Of a stretch of 64,000 nt of DNA, positions 1 to 11,853 are shown piece by piece; within the stretch, counting starts at the first letter, position 1, and each line of letters begins with the position of its first letter. A program made the position numbers and the translations under genes. The stretch is taken from positions 55,412,635 to 55,476,634 of the forward strand of contig CM036619.1 in assembly GCA_020746105.1 (NCBI GenBank), read 5' to 3'. The notes beneath the pieces are model-generated. The model saw only the letters and a list, made by a program, of their open reading frames with translations, searched no databases and was not told where the DNA came from. Source of the stretch: Trogon surrucura (Eukaryota; Chordata; Aves; Trogoniformes; Trogonidae).

Positions 1-1420
1 CTCAGGAAAAATCTCAGGCACAGCACATCCTGAGATAATGAGATTTTAAAATCTTGGGATTTTTACGGAAATAGCTTCTGTGCACTCTCTTCATTACTTT
101 TTTAATTGCTCAGTCTTCAGGATGCACTTGGATCACACAGTTCACTTGGTCTCTCTAATGTTATTAAACAAAAATTATTGTTTATTCCTTAATGAAAGAC
201 CTTATCCAATGAGTAGACCTCAAGAGTAGTGTTTCACAAAAGATCAAGCGTTATGAAATTCAGAACAAAAAAAAAGTAGCTTGCATTACTGTGTTCACAG
301 AAATTGCATAGGTTTAGAAATCCTATCTCCTTCATGTGATATTTGGAACACAAAACTCTTCTCCTTCCCTTCTTTCACCTCCATAGGTGGGCTGCTGCCT
401 GGTGACACTCTCAGTGATCTGCCCTAAAAATTCTCTACGCCAGGCTTGTGCCCACAACAGCACTGAAAGGGAACAATTTCCTGTCCATTTTATACCAAAA
501 TTTTCACTAGTGAACCGCATCAGCTAATATAGTGTTACTCTAGCTCAAAACCAGGCAAAATGGCTTTATCTCCTTTTTCATGTTTAAAGTGGCTATTGGA
601 GCTATTTCTTTCCTCCAGACTCTTGTTATTTATATCTATCAAACTCTGGTCTGATACTGTGTATCAAATAAATTATGCACAAAGAGTAAGAAGTTTAAGA
701 AAAACTGTCAAACAAACCACAGGGTTTTTTTGGCTCCTGTTCACTGTCATACTTGGCAACAAATACATAAACTACTAGCTAACATTTGGTTCAGAAAATT
801 AAGTGTACCTTCTTTAAATATTGACACAGCTCTATAATAAAAGTTCAGCTGAATCTACAGCTGCAAGATATTTCAAGGGGATTGGATATTTACCAAGAAA
901 ATGAAGGCTGCAAAACTGCTCTTTTCTTTAACATGTGTTATGGTTTATATTTTATAATCAAATAATTAAATCATATTTCATACATACGTCTAATGCAATT
1001 GTTCCAGTAGTTCTTTCCAAATGCATGCTGTTTCCTCATACAAAGTAGATGTTATATACACATACTTTCTTTACAAGAAATCAGTGACTTTGAAGAGAAG
1101 CGTCAGCTCACCCCTAAAAACTGAGCCCAGTTAGGCATCCTGTCATGTGATTCTCCCTCACATTCACATGTACAGTTATTTGATTTAAATGTCAGTCTGG
1201 CCCATTATTATAAAAAATGGTGTTATCAGTAACATACAGAACTATTCAATATAAAATATTTTTTAGTACAGAGGATAGTAATTTTAAGTTCTAAGTTGTC
1301 CGATGTACAGTTACAGAAGAGATCTCTGTAGTGCATTAAGTAATTTTCCTTTTTTAAGAAGGAGTTTACAATTCAATTGACAGATTCAATTTTAAACCAC
1401 AATGACAGTCAAATACTCAC
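1..1420 (-). other. LAMA1 intron 10 (partial)
   Basis: AT-rich intron sequence. I searched the minus strand for the next LE-repeat exon and found none. No repeat family was recognised. Confidence 0.8.
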
Positions 1421-1581
1421 TTTGCAAAGACAAGGTTCTGTGCACGGATCTTCATTAACGCTGCCAATCATGCTGCAGTTACAGCGCAGGCAGTTTGGAT
1501 AGCCCCGATATCCAAATGCACAACGATCACATTTTTCTCCTGTGTAACCTTCTCTGCACTGACACTGACCTGGCCAAGTCC
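1421..1581 (-). CDS. LAMA1: LAMA1 exon 10: LE3 and start of LE4
   Basis: The exon has 161 bases, phase 1 to phase 0, and encodes residues 430-483. It reads GTWPGQCQCREGYTGEKCDR, then CAFGYRGYPNCLRC, finishing LE3, and then NCSMIGSVNEDPCTEPCLCK, the beginning of LE4. A sequon (NCS) falls at residue 464. The acceptor is TTTTCAAG|GG and the donor AAA|GTGAGT. The next exon, expected to begin with an ENVEG-like sequence, is not found between 1 and 1420 and must lie outside the window. Confidence 0.96.
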
Positions 1582-2067
1582 CTTGAAAAGCAAAATCAGA
1601 AAAACAAATAAATAAAAGCAGGTAGTAGGCTGGATTCAAGACGTCTCAGAGAACAAGTAGTTTAGCATTCCTTTTTTATTACACTCCACATTACATTCCA
1701 CACAGATACTTGGCATAATGTCATCCTCGCCATTGACTTTTCATGTTTAGAGTAACAGATGCATAGAAACTGAGGCAAAACAGATTGACAGCTGTAACAG
1801 CATTCAAAAAGAACAGTGCTACTTCTCAATTCTTCACGTTGTTTTACAGAGTCAGACCCCACCATCCCCACATAAGAATATATTCAGCAACCTGACCTAC
1901 CATAAAATCCTATAAGCGTGTTACACCTCACCTCTCCTTCCTAAATATTAACCATTGTTTTGAAATGGGACCTAACTGGCAGCCGTTCACAAGTAGATAG
2001 TGTTCCCTCAAAATTTAATATCCAGAAATATAACCAGATTTGAAGTTTAAAGAAAAGCCTCCCTTAC
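1582..2067 (-). other. LAMA1 intron 9
   Basis: A 486-base GT-AG intron (donor GTAAGG, acceptor TTTTCAAG). Nothing else is recognised in it. Confidence 0.9.
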
Positions 2068-2173
2068 CATGCTGTGAGTCAGAATGGTGCTCATCTTTAA
2101 CACAGTAAGAACTTAGAGAGCCAAATGGGTCACAGTCACAGGGATAGCAGGGGTGATCTTCATAGGGAGAAAC
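2068..2173 (-). CDS. LAMA1: LAMA1 exon 9: end of LE2, start of LE3
   Basis: The exon has 106 bases, phase 0 to phase 1, and encodes residues 395-429 plus one base. It reads VSPYEDHPCYPCDCDPFGSL, then SSYCVKDEHHSDSQH and the first base of a glycine codon. The final cysteines of LE2 (PCYPC) are followed by DCDPFGSLSS, the usual start of an LE repeat. The acceptor is TTTTGCAG|GTT and the donor CAT-G|GTAAGG. The exon is too short to stand out as an open frame; it was identified from its similarity to the human LAMA1 segment VSPYEDEPCRPCNCDPVGSL. Confidence 0.95.
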
Positions 2174-3691
2174 CTGCAAAACAAACGTTCTCTGTCAAAT
2201 TCTCAAATTATCAACTGGGAAAAGCAAAGTTACATCTGTTTCTTCTCCAGGATCACTGCAACTAATATGAATGAAGACCAGAAAATTTAATATGCAGTAA
2301 TAATCAAGGGACTAGCTTAATTTTAGCAAACAGAAGATCAGGGGATTGCAGCCCAGAGAAAACTTAATGTGGCAGGTCTCCACGACACTTAAATGTGGGA
2401 ACAAAATTTGGTCTTCAACAGCACAGGCAAAGTTGCAGTAAATGCTAATGGCTCAGTGCTGAAGCCCGACACGTTCAGCATAGATAGATATTTTAATATA
2501 ACAACATTAATATAACAACAATTAACTACTGTGATAATTTGCCAAAGATTATGAAAATGTTTAAGGCAAGAATGGGTGCTTTTTGCAAATATACTCTGGT
2601 TCAAAGAGGAAAGAAATAAAACAAATCCTTGGCTCTGGGTTCAGTAGGAGAGAGGACAGATTATCTATTCACAAAAATTCATTCTGACTTCATGATGTAT
2701 CAACCTCTGAAATATAAGGCAAAGTAATTCCTATGGCAAGGATTTTATTTTCTTTTAGGGAAAATTTTCCTTTGAGGAGCTTCAGATGAAAAGTAAATCA
2801 GTGGTGACCTCTAGATATACATTCACTGGCTACAAGTTGATTAAAGACTTTTCTTTAATGCTTCTTATAGCAAGTGAATCAGAAAACCTCCAACTCCAGT
2901 TTACTTCTTCGGATGAGCTGTACGTGCTGTCTAACCATGCTCCTACAGACTCACCCTTGCCCTCTGCACCAATTTACGCTAGATTTCTAAAGCATGGGTT
3001 TTTCAAAATATGTCTGAACTTGCTAAAGAAAGACCTTGTGGAGTCGAAATTTAGTTCAGTATGTCTCATTATACAGAGACGTCTAACATTTCAGGAAGTT
3101 CATAGCTTAGTCATATCTTAAAAAATTGCTTTTGTCAAGTTTAGTTCATTTTTTCAAAGAGCGACATTTGTAAATAACCTGGAAAGTGCACAGGCACTTT
3201 ATCTACAATAATCACATCAAGAAGAATATTTATTGCAGTGTCTCAGAAGACAGAAGAGTTTGATCTTAGAACCATGTAATGGTCCTTTTTAACATTGGTT
3301 GGAGTGGGCCGATATAGGATGGTACACGATCTTGGCACTGCTGAAGACACTGAAACTTCAGTACTGACACTTTTTAGAGCTTTATCCACAGGAGAAACAG
3401 GTTTCCTATCAGAACATTTACACTAGGACTTCAACTTTCATCCGCACTTACTCTTTTCTTCTCCAACAGCTCAACCTGCCCTCCCACACAACCAGGCGAG
3501 CATTTTGTTTTTCTCTGAAAATTTTGATGGTATGTCATTTAAAAAAAAAACCTCCAAACCCTCTACAGATATTTGCAATTTTGCAACTGATAAAAATATA
3601 TATACACATTAATTACAATCAGCAGAAATACACATCATCGTGTCATGTTGTAATTCACCAAAACATCAGAATGGTATTTTCCAAATCTTAC
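2174..3691 (-). other. LAMA1 intron 8
   Basis: A 1,518-base GT-AG intron (donor GTAAGA, acceptor TTTTGCAG). A plus-strand open frame of 111 codons at 2786-3121 has no recognisable similarity and is probably chance. Confidence 0.9.
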
Positions 3692-3870
3692 TTTGTGTGG
3701 TCTAAAATATCCATCAGCACACATTTCACAGTTGATCCCAGTAGTATGTTGAGTACAGTTTAAACATACACCACCTCCTACATACTGGCCATGAATATCC
3801 ATGCTCCTTTTCTCATCTGCAATACTTTGATTGTAATAACAATCTTTTGCTTTGTTATGACAGTTGCACT
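3692..3870 (-). CDS. LAMA1: LAMA1 exon 8: LE repeat 2
   Basis: The exon has 179 bases, phase 1 to phase 0, and encodes residues 335-394. It reads CNCHNKAKDCYYNQSIADEK, then HGQYVGGGVCLNCTQHTTGI and CADGYFRPHK, forming most of LE2. Two N-glycosylation sequons are visible (NQS at 348, NCT at 372). The match to human LAMA1 (CNCHNKAKDCYYDESVA) is closer than to LAMA2 (CNCHGKAEECYYDENVA). The acceptor is TTCTTAG|AG and the donor AAA|GTAAGA. Confidence 0.97.
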
Positions 3871-4934
3871 CTAAGAAGAAAAAGAAATCCATTTTTTTTC
3901 CATTTCTATAACATTGACATGTTTCAAAGTGGAAAATATAAGTAAGAGAGCATATCAATTCAAGTGTGTTTTTTCCCCTTTTACCATGCTATATGATTCA
4001 GCAGTCTTGATTCACTACAAGTAAGCATGTTTCAAAACCACTTCACTACCTTAACGGCATCATTTTTAACAGTATTCTATAGATCCCACTACAGCAATCC
4101 TTTCAGGACTGACATTGATAGTGATGTGTGCTATTAGCAATAACTGCTTTTTCATTTTCTATCCTCTTCATTACAGAAGAAAATCTGCCTGATTGTTCTC
4201 GTATTTGTATTGTAGACAAAAGTCTGAGAAGTCAACAATGCCAGTACACAAGTTTAAAACTGATTTAGGTTAGAGGATACTTCAGTCCAAGCAGTCATAA
4301 ACACCTATTTTTGAAGAGTGACATTAAGACTTGTATTAAGACTTCAACTAAAAAGACAAGTTTTCCATTTTCAAATGTATATTTTGCCTAATAGGTTCTT
4401 AACTGTCTGCAGTTTGTGCTATGCATTAGCAATGCGTAAAGAGAAAATGTACTAACTAGCCCTAGCAACACATTCAGCCACAATGGCAAAGCTTAAGTCA
4501 ATCCATCAATCTGAAATGTAATTGGCCAATAAGGAGTTTCTTTCAACACTTGTTATCAGAACAGTTGTTTATATGACAAAATTTACGATCAACATTAGAA
4601 ATTTCCATTTCAAGTAGCTAACAAAATGACTGATGCGAATAAGCTAGTTTTCAAAAGAGTATAATAAATCTCCATGTCTCTTCAAAAAAAGACTCAGAAA
4701 GCTTTACTACATGACAATTTCATTAGCCAGGGAGTCATACTGGGACAGAATATTTAAAACTACCTTAATAGTTATAATTAGAAGTTAGTACTCTACCTTT
4801 TAACAATACCATGAAGACAGTTAATAGTTTGTGGATTTTTCTTGGGAATTAGTATAGATCTGTGCAAAAAGCAATCTCAAACAAGAAAATAATAAAGCCT
4901 TTATGAAACTATCTAAACTTCTGTGCATACTTAC
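3871..4934 (-). other. LAMA1 intron 7
   Basis: A 1,064-base GT-AG intron (donor GTAAGT, acceptor TTCTTCTTAG). AT-rich; no element recognised. Confidence 0.9.
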
Positions 4935-5052
4935 TCTCACATTTATTCCCAGCAGAAATAGTTCCTGGTCTCCATGGTTTCTGGTGGTAGCCTGGACAGC
5001 ACTTGTTACAGCTCTCTCCACAAGTGTTGTGTTCACACTGGCACTGCAGTTT
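4935..5052 (-). CDS. LAMA1: LAMA1 exon 7: LE repeat 1
   Basis: The exon has 118 bases, phase 0 to phase 1, and encodes residues 296-334 plus one base. It reads KLQCQCEHNTCGESCNKCCP, then GYHQKPWRPGTISAGNKCE, completing LE1 with the regular cysteine spacing. The acceptor is ATTCTTAG|AAA and the donor GAG-A|GTAAGT. The split codon over the junction is A|AG (lysine), giving CE-K-CNC where human LAMA1 has CE-A-CNC. Confidence 0.96.
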
Positions 5053-5490
5053 CTAAGAATAAACAATTTGCTTCCTTGAAGTATTTTTTAATGGGTAACT
5101 TAATGTCAGACTTACACCAAAAAACGTCAAGACCCACAAATACACCACAATTAGCATTAGACTTCTCAACCTTGCTGTATCAACTACTGGGGAACAGCCT
5201 TTCTGGAACTGGAGGGACAAATCCCTGCATTGCAAGGGAGGCTACTTCTTCTTGTGCTCCTTGAACTCTTTAAATTTAATGCCGAAAGACAAAGAGTTTA
5301 CTTCAGAAAAGTTACATTACCAGAGACACAGGTATGATTGCACAGAAAAGGAAGAAAAAGAATATCAAATAAACTGTGTGCACCGTATCGTAAGATCTTG
5401 TTCAGCTTCCTCTTTCTCATTTAGACAAAGGCTTTTTTTTTCTTAAAACTAGAAGAGTCGTTTTGTGAAAATAAAGAGATTAAAGAATAC
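5053..5490 (-). other. LAMA1 intron 6
   Basis: A 438-base GT-AG intron (donor GTATTC, acceptor TTATTCTTAG). No element recognised. Confidence 0.9.
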
Positions 5491-5580
5491 CTTTGTAATT
5501 TCATCCAGAGGGCAGCTTCGAGCATGGCCGTAACAAATACACATGCCACCAACAGAGATGTCCTTTATTGAATAGTAGTA
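5491..5580 (-). CDS. LAMA1: LAMA1 exon 6: LN/LE1 boundary
   Basis: The exon has 90 bases, phase 0 to phase 0, and encodes residues 266-295: YYYSIKDISVGG (end of LN), then MCICYGHARSCPLDEITK, which starts LE repeat 1. LE repeats are EGF-like modules with four disulphide pairs that form the rigid short arm of laminin. The acceptor is TTTGCAG|TAC and the donor AAG|GTATTC, a somewhat weak but canonical GT donor. Confidence 0.97.
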
Positions 5581-6937
5581 CTGCAAAAAACATAGTTGAA
5601 AGAGGGATGAATGAAAGACATTTACATGTATTTATATCTTCCTCCTTTCTCTGGAAAAAGAAATAGCAACATTTGACTATTTATGACTTTTAAAAGACAA
5701 TAAATACTTGAAAATAAAAGAAGTTTTCAGCTTTTTCCACTTGGGGAAGCCTTCCATTTTGCGACTTTTCTTTTTCCCCTCGTGTTTTTCCTCACTGGTA
5801 AAAAACAATAACTGACTTTGAACTTCAAATAAGTATGCACAATTCTTCTGCTTCAGAAGATGTAACTCCATACAAAATGTAACCCCACACAAAATTTACT
5901 GATAAAAAAAATCCCTTTTTCACGCTATAAGAAGACATGAAGGATAACAAATTCTATATTTTCATTTCAGTCTAGGGATAAGAGTATGCTTTCTTAAAAC
6001 AAGAACTCTGCCCTCCCTTAAAACCAGTTTATGCACTTGATTCCAGACCAGATATTTGCTGTGTTATTCTATCCAAATTCTTAGCTTAAAAATGGGTGAT
6101 ACAGCAGAGTACAATCCATTAATATTGCCAGTGGTGAGCAAAAGCAACATACATAAGGAAAGAATTTAATTTTCAAGGCAAGCAAGAGGCAGGAAATGAT
6201 CATCTGGGTTCAGTTACAGCTGCAGTATCAACATGGTTGGCCTGTTTGTATCCTGGGAAGTATGTACTGCAGGGAAATGGAAAAGAAACACTTTTTGAGG
6301 ATACTTCTAAGGAAAGAGTTCAAGACTCTCAGACCTAACAACCCTGCAGTCATCTGGTTCAGGAAGAGGAGGTGGCCCTGGGTGGTCAGACATGCTGACT
6401 CCTGGACTGTTATGTCTTTGAAGAATCCTGGAGTTGGAGCAAAACAGCCTCTTTGATTTCATAGCTAATTTTTTATGGTTTAATTTTTTTTATTATGTTT
6501 AGTATTTTAGTATTTTTTTAATGTTAGGGACTTATGAACAGTAGGTCCTTAACTACAGAGAAGGGGGTGTAGACTGAGGACAAAAGCAGAGCTGTATTTC
6601 TCACTGCATTCCCTGCTTCATCTCCTTTGTCTTGTTTTCTTAAAACTCACAGCAGCTGTGTGCAGCTTGAAGTTGAACAGGAGACCAATGTTAATCAAAT
6701 GCTACATGAATAAATAAATAAATAGAATACAGAAATACAGGTGCTGTTCAACACTTGAAAAGTTCCACGTCAATTCGTTTAGAGAACTATGTACAAGAAA
6801 CTAAACACAATTGATATCAACAACTAGATATAAAGTCTTCAAAACCAATAAAGACACAATCCACAAAGCTTTTCCTCAATCAGAAAAGGCTCGCCCATCA
6901 AGTTGTACTGAACATCATTTATAAGCAATCAGCTTAC
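5581..6937 (-). other. LAMA1 intron 5
   Basis: A 1,357-base GT-AG intron (donor GTAAGC, acceptor TTTTTTGCAG). It holds a short AAAT simple repeat near 6708-6724 and nothing else recognised. Confidence 0.9.
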
Positions 6938-7117
6938 CCTTCTGGTAACAATAGGGTCTAGTTCTTTAGGATCACTATGGCTGAGGGTCATGAGGTCAGC
7001 ATTGAGAGTTCTAATACGCTGCAGTCGTAGGCGAATGTATCGTGCAGAAGTAAACTCCAAAAGCTTTTGTGAAGGATCATCAGCGCTGGGTCTACCATTG
7101 ATCAGTGATGTGTGAAT
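6938..7117 (-). CDS. LAMA1: LAMA1 exon 5: C-terminal part of LN domain
   Basis: The exon has 180 bases, phase 0 to phase 0, and encodes residues 206-265. It reads IHTSLINGRPSADD, then KLLEFTSARYIRLRLQRIRT and LNADLMTLSHSDPKELDPIVTRR. This is the best-conserved segment of laminin LN domains and lies just before the first LE repeat. The acceptor is TTTCTAG|ATT and the donor AGG|GTAAGC. Confidence 0.97.
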
Positions 7118-9734
7118 CTAGAAAGAGGGACTGGCTTAATCATAAACATAATTGCAATTCATTTGCAACAACAAATATCTCAGTGAGAATAAAAAACATA
7201 AAACTTAAGCTTGTTTTCCAAAAACCCAGGATGGTAAGATGTTAGATTACCTGGAATTCTTTTTTCTTCCCCATCCTCTACCTGCAGGTAGAATTCCTGC
7301 TTCCCGACTCACGCAGTTCTGAAATCACCACTCTAAGATCATCCATAGTCTCAAGTCTCCTAGACTTTTGTGGAGATAACATACAGAGAAAAACAGTGCC
7401 ACAAGCTAGTCCTTAGTTCCTGAAGTCTTCCTTCCTCTCCCTTATTGAGGTAGAACAGCAGCTCTGGCCATAAGCACAGCTCCTGGGCAATTTGTGAAGA
7501 TCTTATTTCAAGATATAACACGGCACATGTCCTCAATCTGTGGTCATTACCCCTATGCCTTGCTGGGACAGGGCTGCTCAGACAGCAAGGAGTAATCACC
7601 GATATGAAAGTGCAGTGGGAAGACACAACACAGATGACAACTGAAAGTAAGGAGCTGCCACCATAAACGAGTCTATCTGGCCCCACTAAGACAGCTTCCG
7701 GTAACAAGCTGCAAAACTTGTTCTGGCAACAGTCCCTTCCTTCTTTTCAAAGCAACTTAGGAGCACACGGGGATTTAGTCTCATATGACGGTGTGGTTCT
7801 TGCTCCATTTTATGGAAGAAATCCAAAAATGATATCCTACAGACCAGCAAGAAATGTTAAACAGTTCACATGGTGCTCACAACAAATAAGTGCTCATGCT
7901 TTGGGCTCGCTAGCTACATTTTAGAGTAGCTGGCATTTAGCATAACTTCATTTACGAAGAGCAATTTTGTCTCTTATACTATTCTTTAATTTGTAGTTTC
8001 AGCTTTGTCTAGTACTGTGAAATCGTTCCTCTGAAAATATTTCTAAATATTAAATTTTTTTTTTTTTTTTAAATATTAATTCCATAGTGGACCTACAGAC
8101 TTCCTAGACAGTAATTTTGCTATTTCAAAGACATACAAACAGAAACTGGTAATGGAATTCACATTCTCAAGATTATAATTTTGCCATTTATGGGTTACCA
8201 ACATTCTGTGTAAATATTCTAGGTGTTCAAGAATTTCACTTTTCTTATAGCCCATTCAGAAACTAAATATCATCCATTTTCCCATCCCCTTCTGGCTTTA
8301 TTGTTAGAAGTGCTCCTAATCTCTAAACCACATTTTTTGGGGGTTTCACACCACTTCTTCCATTCTGTCACAGACATGCAAAACAGATTATTCCTCCTTG
8401 GACCCATGTTTAATGCAACTGAAGACTGAGCATGCCCATCTCATCTCAGTCTCTTCTCCCTGGGCAAATGGTTTCCATATATTCATTCAGAAGTCATGTT
8501 TTCGACTGGGAATTACAAGGCAGAATCATTGGTTAAACATTCAAATATCGCGCTACTTCCACTGGAAAAAAAAACCAACCTACAAAAACAGTATATACTC
8601 ATTATAGATGAACCCAACCCATGGAATGCCATGTCCTACTCTCACTCTCATTAACCCTTAACTACAGACATAGATTTTGCTGGGTTCAGCGCAATCCTTT
8701 GATTTTTACAACAAAGATAGCATGACCCACCCATGGTATTAGGAGTTCTATTATGATATGTTTCCTCTTTCTCACTCAGGATCTAGAGATTTAAAGATCA
8801 AAAGAAGCCTATTACAACCCACTGGTCTTACCTCCTGTGTGACACATGCTGTTTCATTTTACATAATCTTCCCTACCTAAATCTCCAATGCCCTGGAAAT
8901 ACATACTCTCTCCACTCACGAACAGTGCCTTCAAGCAATGAAATATGAAACATTATTCATGTTTTTACTCTAACATTAACTGCTGGCTTGATCAGTAGAA
9001 ATTCTGTAATAATACACTATAACTTCTGTAGAGACAAGGGAGGCATCTTTCCTAGCAGGAAAAGGAAGAAACAGTAGGAACAGAGACTAAGACACTAGGG
9101 AAGAAAAAGAATTATTCCCTACACACACTGCTATATTTGGCTAATATATTGCTTATATATACTAATATGCTTGTATTATATATTTTGAGCTTACTTTTCC
9201 TCCATAATCCAAGACCATTTCCAAATTGTAGTTTAGGCCTTGGAATTCATCATGAGCCCTGACTTCACTATGTGAATTTCTGGAAGTAGATCCTCATGCA
9301 CTATAAATCAAGTAAACAACAGAGCTGTACAGTAGAGCAGCTATAATTCTTCAAAGTTGCGAAAAACCTAGCAGGTCAACTGGCAAAATATCCAATTTGG
9401 CAAAAGTGATATTTAGACGTGGTCTTTTTACCCTAACAGCTCCTTCACACCTGCGCACTACAAACTGACTGTAGAACATTGGGATGCTAACAACTGCTGG
9501 ATACAAGATCTGCAGAATTTCCTACAGCCTCGTATTTAAGTTCAATATGTAGGCCAGAATCAATTACAAAGCACTAAATATACGTATTTTCAAAAGTCCG
9601 CCAAGATTTGCTAATACGGGTTGTGAGATACTCTGCAGGGAATATTCCTGTCGGTCATTTCAGTTATGAAGGAGCAACCTGTCCTTTGTGATTGACAGCT
9701 TCTATGCAGGAGTGCTGATCTACTCAAGGGTAGG

Positions 9735-10346
9735 AAGGCTCTACAGAGGGATCTGGACAGGTTGGATCAATGGGCCAAGGATAATTGTACGGGCTTCAAC
9801 AAGACCAAGTGCCAGGTCCTGTACTTGAGTTACAACAACTGCATACAACGCTACAGGCTTGGAGAGAAGTGACTGGAAAGCTGGAAAAGGACCCAGAGGT
9901 GTTGGTGGACAGCTTGCTGAACATGAGCCAGCAGTGTGTCCAGGGGGCCAACAAGGTCAACTGCATTCTGGCCTGGATCAGAAATAGTGTGGCCAACAGG
10001 ACCGGGGAGCGACTGGCCTCTGTACTCCTGGTGAGGCTACACCTCGAATCTCGTGTTCAGTTTTGGGCCACTCACTACAAGGGGGTCAATGAGGTGCTGG
10101 AACATGTCCAAAGGGCACCAAAGCTGGTGAAGAGTCTAGAGAAAGTGTCGTATGAGGGACAGCTGAGGGAACTGAGGTTGTATAGCCTGAAGAAAAGGAG
10201 GCTGAGTGGAGACCTTACCACTCTCTACAACTGCCTGAAAAGAGGTTGTAGCAAAGCAGGTGTCAGCCTCTTTCACCAAATAACACGTGATAGGACAAAA
10301 GGAAATGGGCTGAAGTTGCACCAGTGGAGGTTTGGATTGGATATTA
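9735..10346 (+). mobile_element. CR1 LINE, host copy, 5' fragment (interrupted)
   Basis: Plus-strand CR1 sequence encoding the C-terminal part of ORF2 downstream of the reverse-transcriptase domain. Diagnostic stretches are DPEVLVDSLLNMSQQCVQ, HLESRVQFWATHYKG, and LRELRLYSLKKRRLSGDLTTLYNCLK. It is 5'-truncated, as most CR1 copies are. At GGATATTA (ending 10346) it is broken by a second CR1 in the opposite direction and resumes at 11651. The frame is open here but lacks a catalytic domain, so it is a dead fragment. Confidence 0.9.
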
Positions 10347-11650
10347 CAGAATCAGAGAACAGTAGGGGCTGGAAGGGACCTCAAAAGATCATCTAGTCCA
10401 ATCCCCCTGCCAGAGCAGGATCACCTACAGTAGTAGGTCACACAGGAACACATCTAGACTAGTTTTTAATGTCTCCAGAGAAGGACACTCCACAACACCC
10501 CTGGGCAGCCTGTTCCAGTGCTTTGTCATCCTCACTGTGAAAAAGTTTTTTCTAATATTTTTGTGGAACCTCCTATGTTCCAGCTTGAACCCACTGCCCC
10601 TTGGTCCTATCATTGGACATTGCTAAAAAAAGCCTGGCTCCGTCCTCCTGACACTCCCCTTGACATATTTATAAACATTTATGAGGTCACCCCTCAGCCT
10701 CCTCTTCTCCAAGCTAAAGAGACCCAGCTCCTTCAGCCTTTCCTCATAAGGGAGATGTTCCACTCCCTTCATCATCTTTGTGGCTCTGCGCTCGACTCTC
10801 TCCAGCAGCTCCCTGTCTCTCTTGAGCTGAGGGGCCCAGAACTGGACACAATATTCCAGATGTGGCCTCACCAGGGCAGAGTAGAGGGGCAGGAGGACCT
10901 CTCTTCACCTACTAGCTACTTTCCTTCTAATACACCCCAGGATGCCATTGGCCTTCTTGGCCACGAGGGCACATTGCTGGCTCACTGTCATCCTGCTGTC
11001 CAACAGAACTCCCAGGTCCCTTTCTCCTACACTGCTCTCCAGCAGGGCAGTCCCCAACTTATACTGGCACATAGTGCAAGAATCTACACTTGCCCTTGTT
11101 GAACTGCATAAGACTTCTCCTTGCCCAGCCCTCCAGCCTGTCCAAGTCTCTCTGAATGGCAGCACAGCCTTCTGGTGTGTCAACCACTCCTCCCAGTTTC
11201 GTGTCATCAGCAAACTTGCTGACAGCACTCTCTCATCCCTCATCCAGGTCATTGATGAATATATTGAAAAGCACCGACCCAAGCACTGACCCCTGAGGGA
11301 CCCCACTAGACACAGGCATCCAACCAGACTCTGCCCCACTGACTACAATTCTCTGGCATCTTCTCTTCAACCAATTAGCAACCCACCTCACTACTTGGTC
11401 ATCCTGACCACACTTCCTCCATTTACCTATGACGATGCTGTGAGAGACGGTGTCAAAGGCCTTGATGATGTCCAGATAGACCACATCCACTGCATGGCCA
11501 CTGTCCATCCACCTAGTTATGTCTTCATAAAAGGCTATCAGGTTGGTTAAATATGGCTTCCCCTTGGTAAAGCCATGCTGACTGCTTCTAATAACCTTCT
11601 TATCCTTGATATGTCTAGAGACAACGCCAAGGATAAGATGTTCCATCACC
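10347..11650 (-). mobile_element. CR1 LINE inserted into the host CR1, minus strand
   Basis: A 1,304-base, 5'-truncated CR1 lying antisense inside another CR1. On the minus strand it begins in the reverse-transcriptase domain: [14 protein letters not shown], then [13 protein letters not shown] (motif A region, D retained), [10 protein letters not shown] and IFINDLDEG. The FADDTKLGG motif C lies in a different frame (near 11195-11235) after a stop following NDLDEG, so the ORF is frameshifted. The C-terminal parts ([20 protein letters not shown]-like, [20 protein letters not shown]) are split over further frames. The 3' end at 10347 shows the CR1 consensus GAATCAGAGAAC...GGGCTGGAAGGGACCTC. It is not functional. 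Confidence 0.92.
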
Positions 11651-11853
11651 TTAAAATTTCTTCACCGAAAGGGTTGTCAAGCAGTGGAACAGGCTGCCCA
11701 GCAAAACGGTTGAGTCACCATTCCTGAAGGTATTTATAAGAGATGTAGATGTAGTGCTTAGGGACTTGGTTTAGTGGTGGTTTAGGTGTTAGGCACTGTT
11801 AGGTTTACAGTGGGACTCGATCTTATAGGTCTTTTTCAACCTAAATGATTCCA
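11651..11853 (+). mobile_element. CR1 LINE, host copy, 3' fragment
   Basis: This resumes the plus-strand CR1 with AATTTCTTCACCGAAAGGGT, then GGAACAGGCTGCCCAG, and ends with the CR1 3' untranslated consensus (GGACTCGATCTTATAGGTC, CAACCTAAATGATTCCACGA). It joins logically onto 9735-10346. The tail is weak and lacks extra ATTCTATG repeats. Confidence 0.9.

Noticed and set aside
1-1420. Possible next LAMA1 exon (rest of LE4)
   Set aside because: I searched the minus strand for cysteine-rich LE sequence bordered by splice sites and saw none; it lies beyond the window.
7360-7707. A 115-codon minus-strand frame in intron 4
   Set aside because: Not similar to laminin or to a recognised transposon; not flanked by fitting splice sites.
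10518-11289. Plus-strand open frames of 115-194 codons
   Set aside because: They are antisense to the inserted minus-strand CR1, whose reverse-transcriptase motifs read on the other strand.
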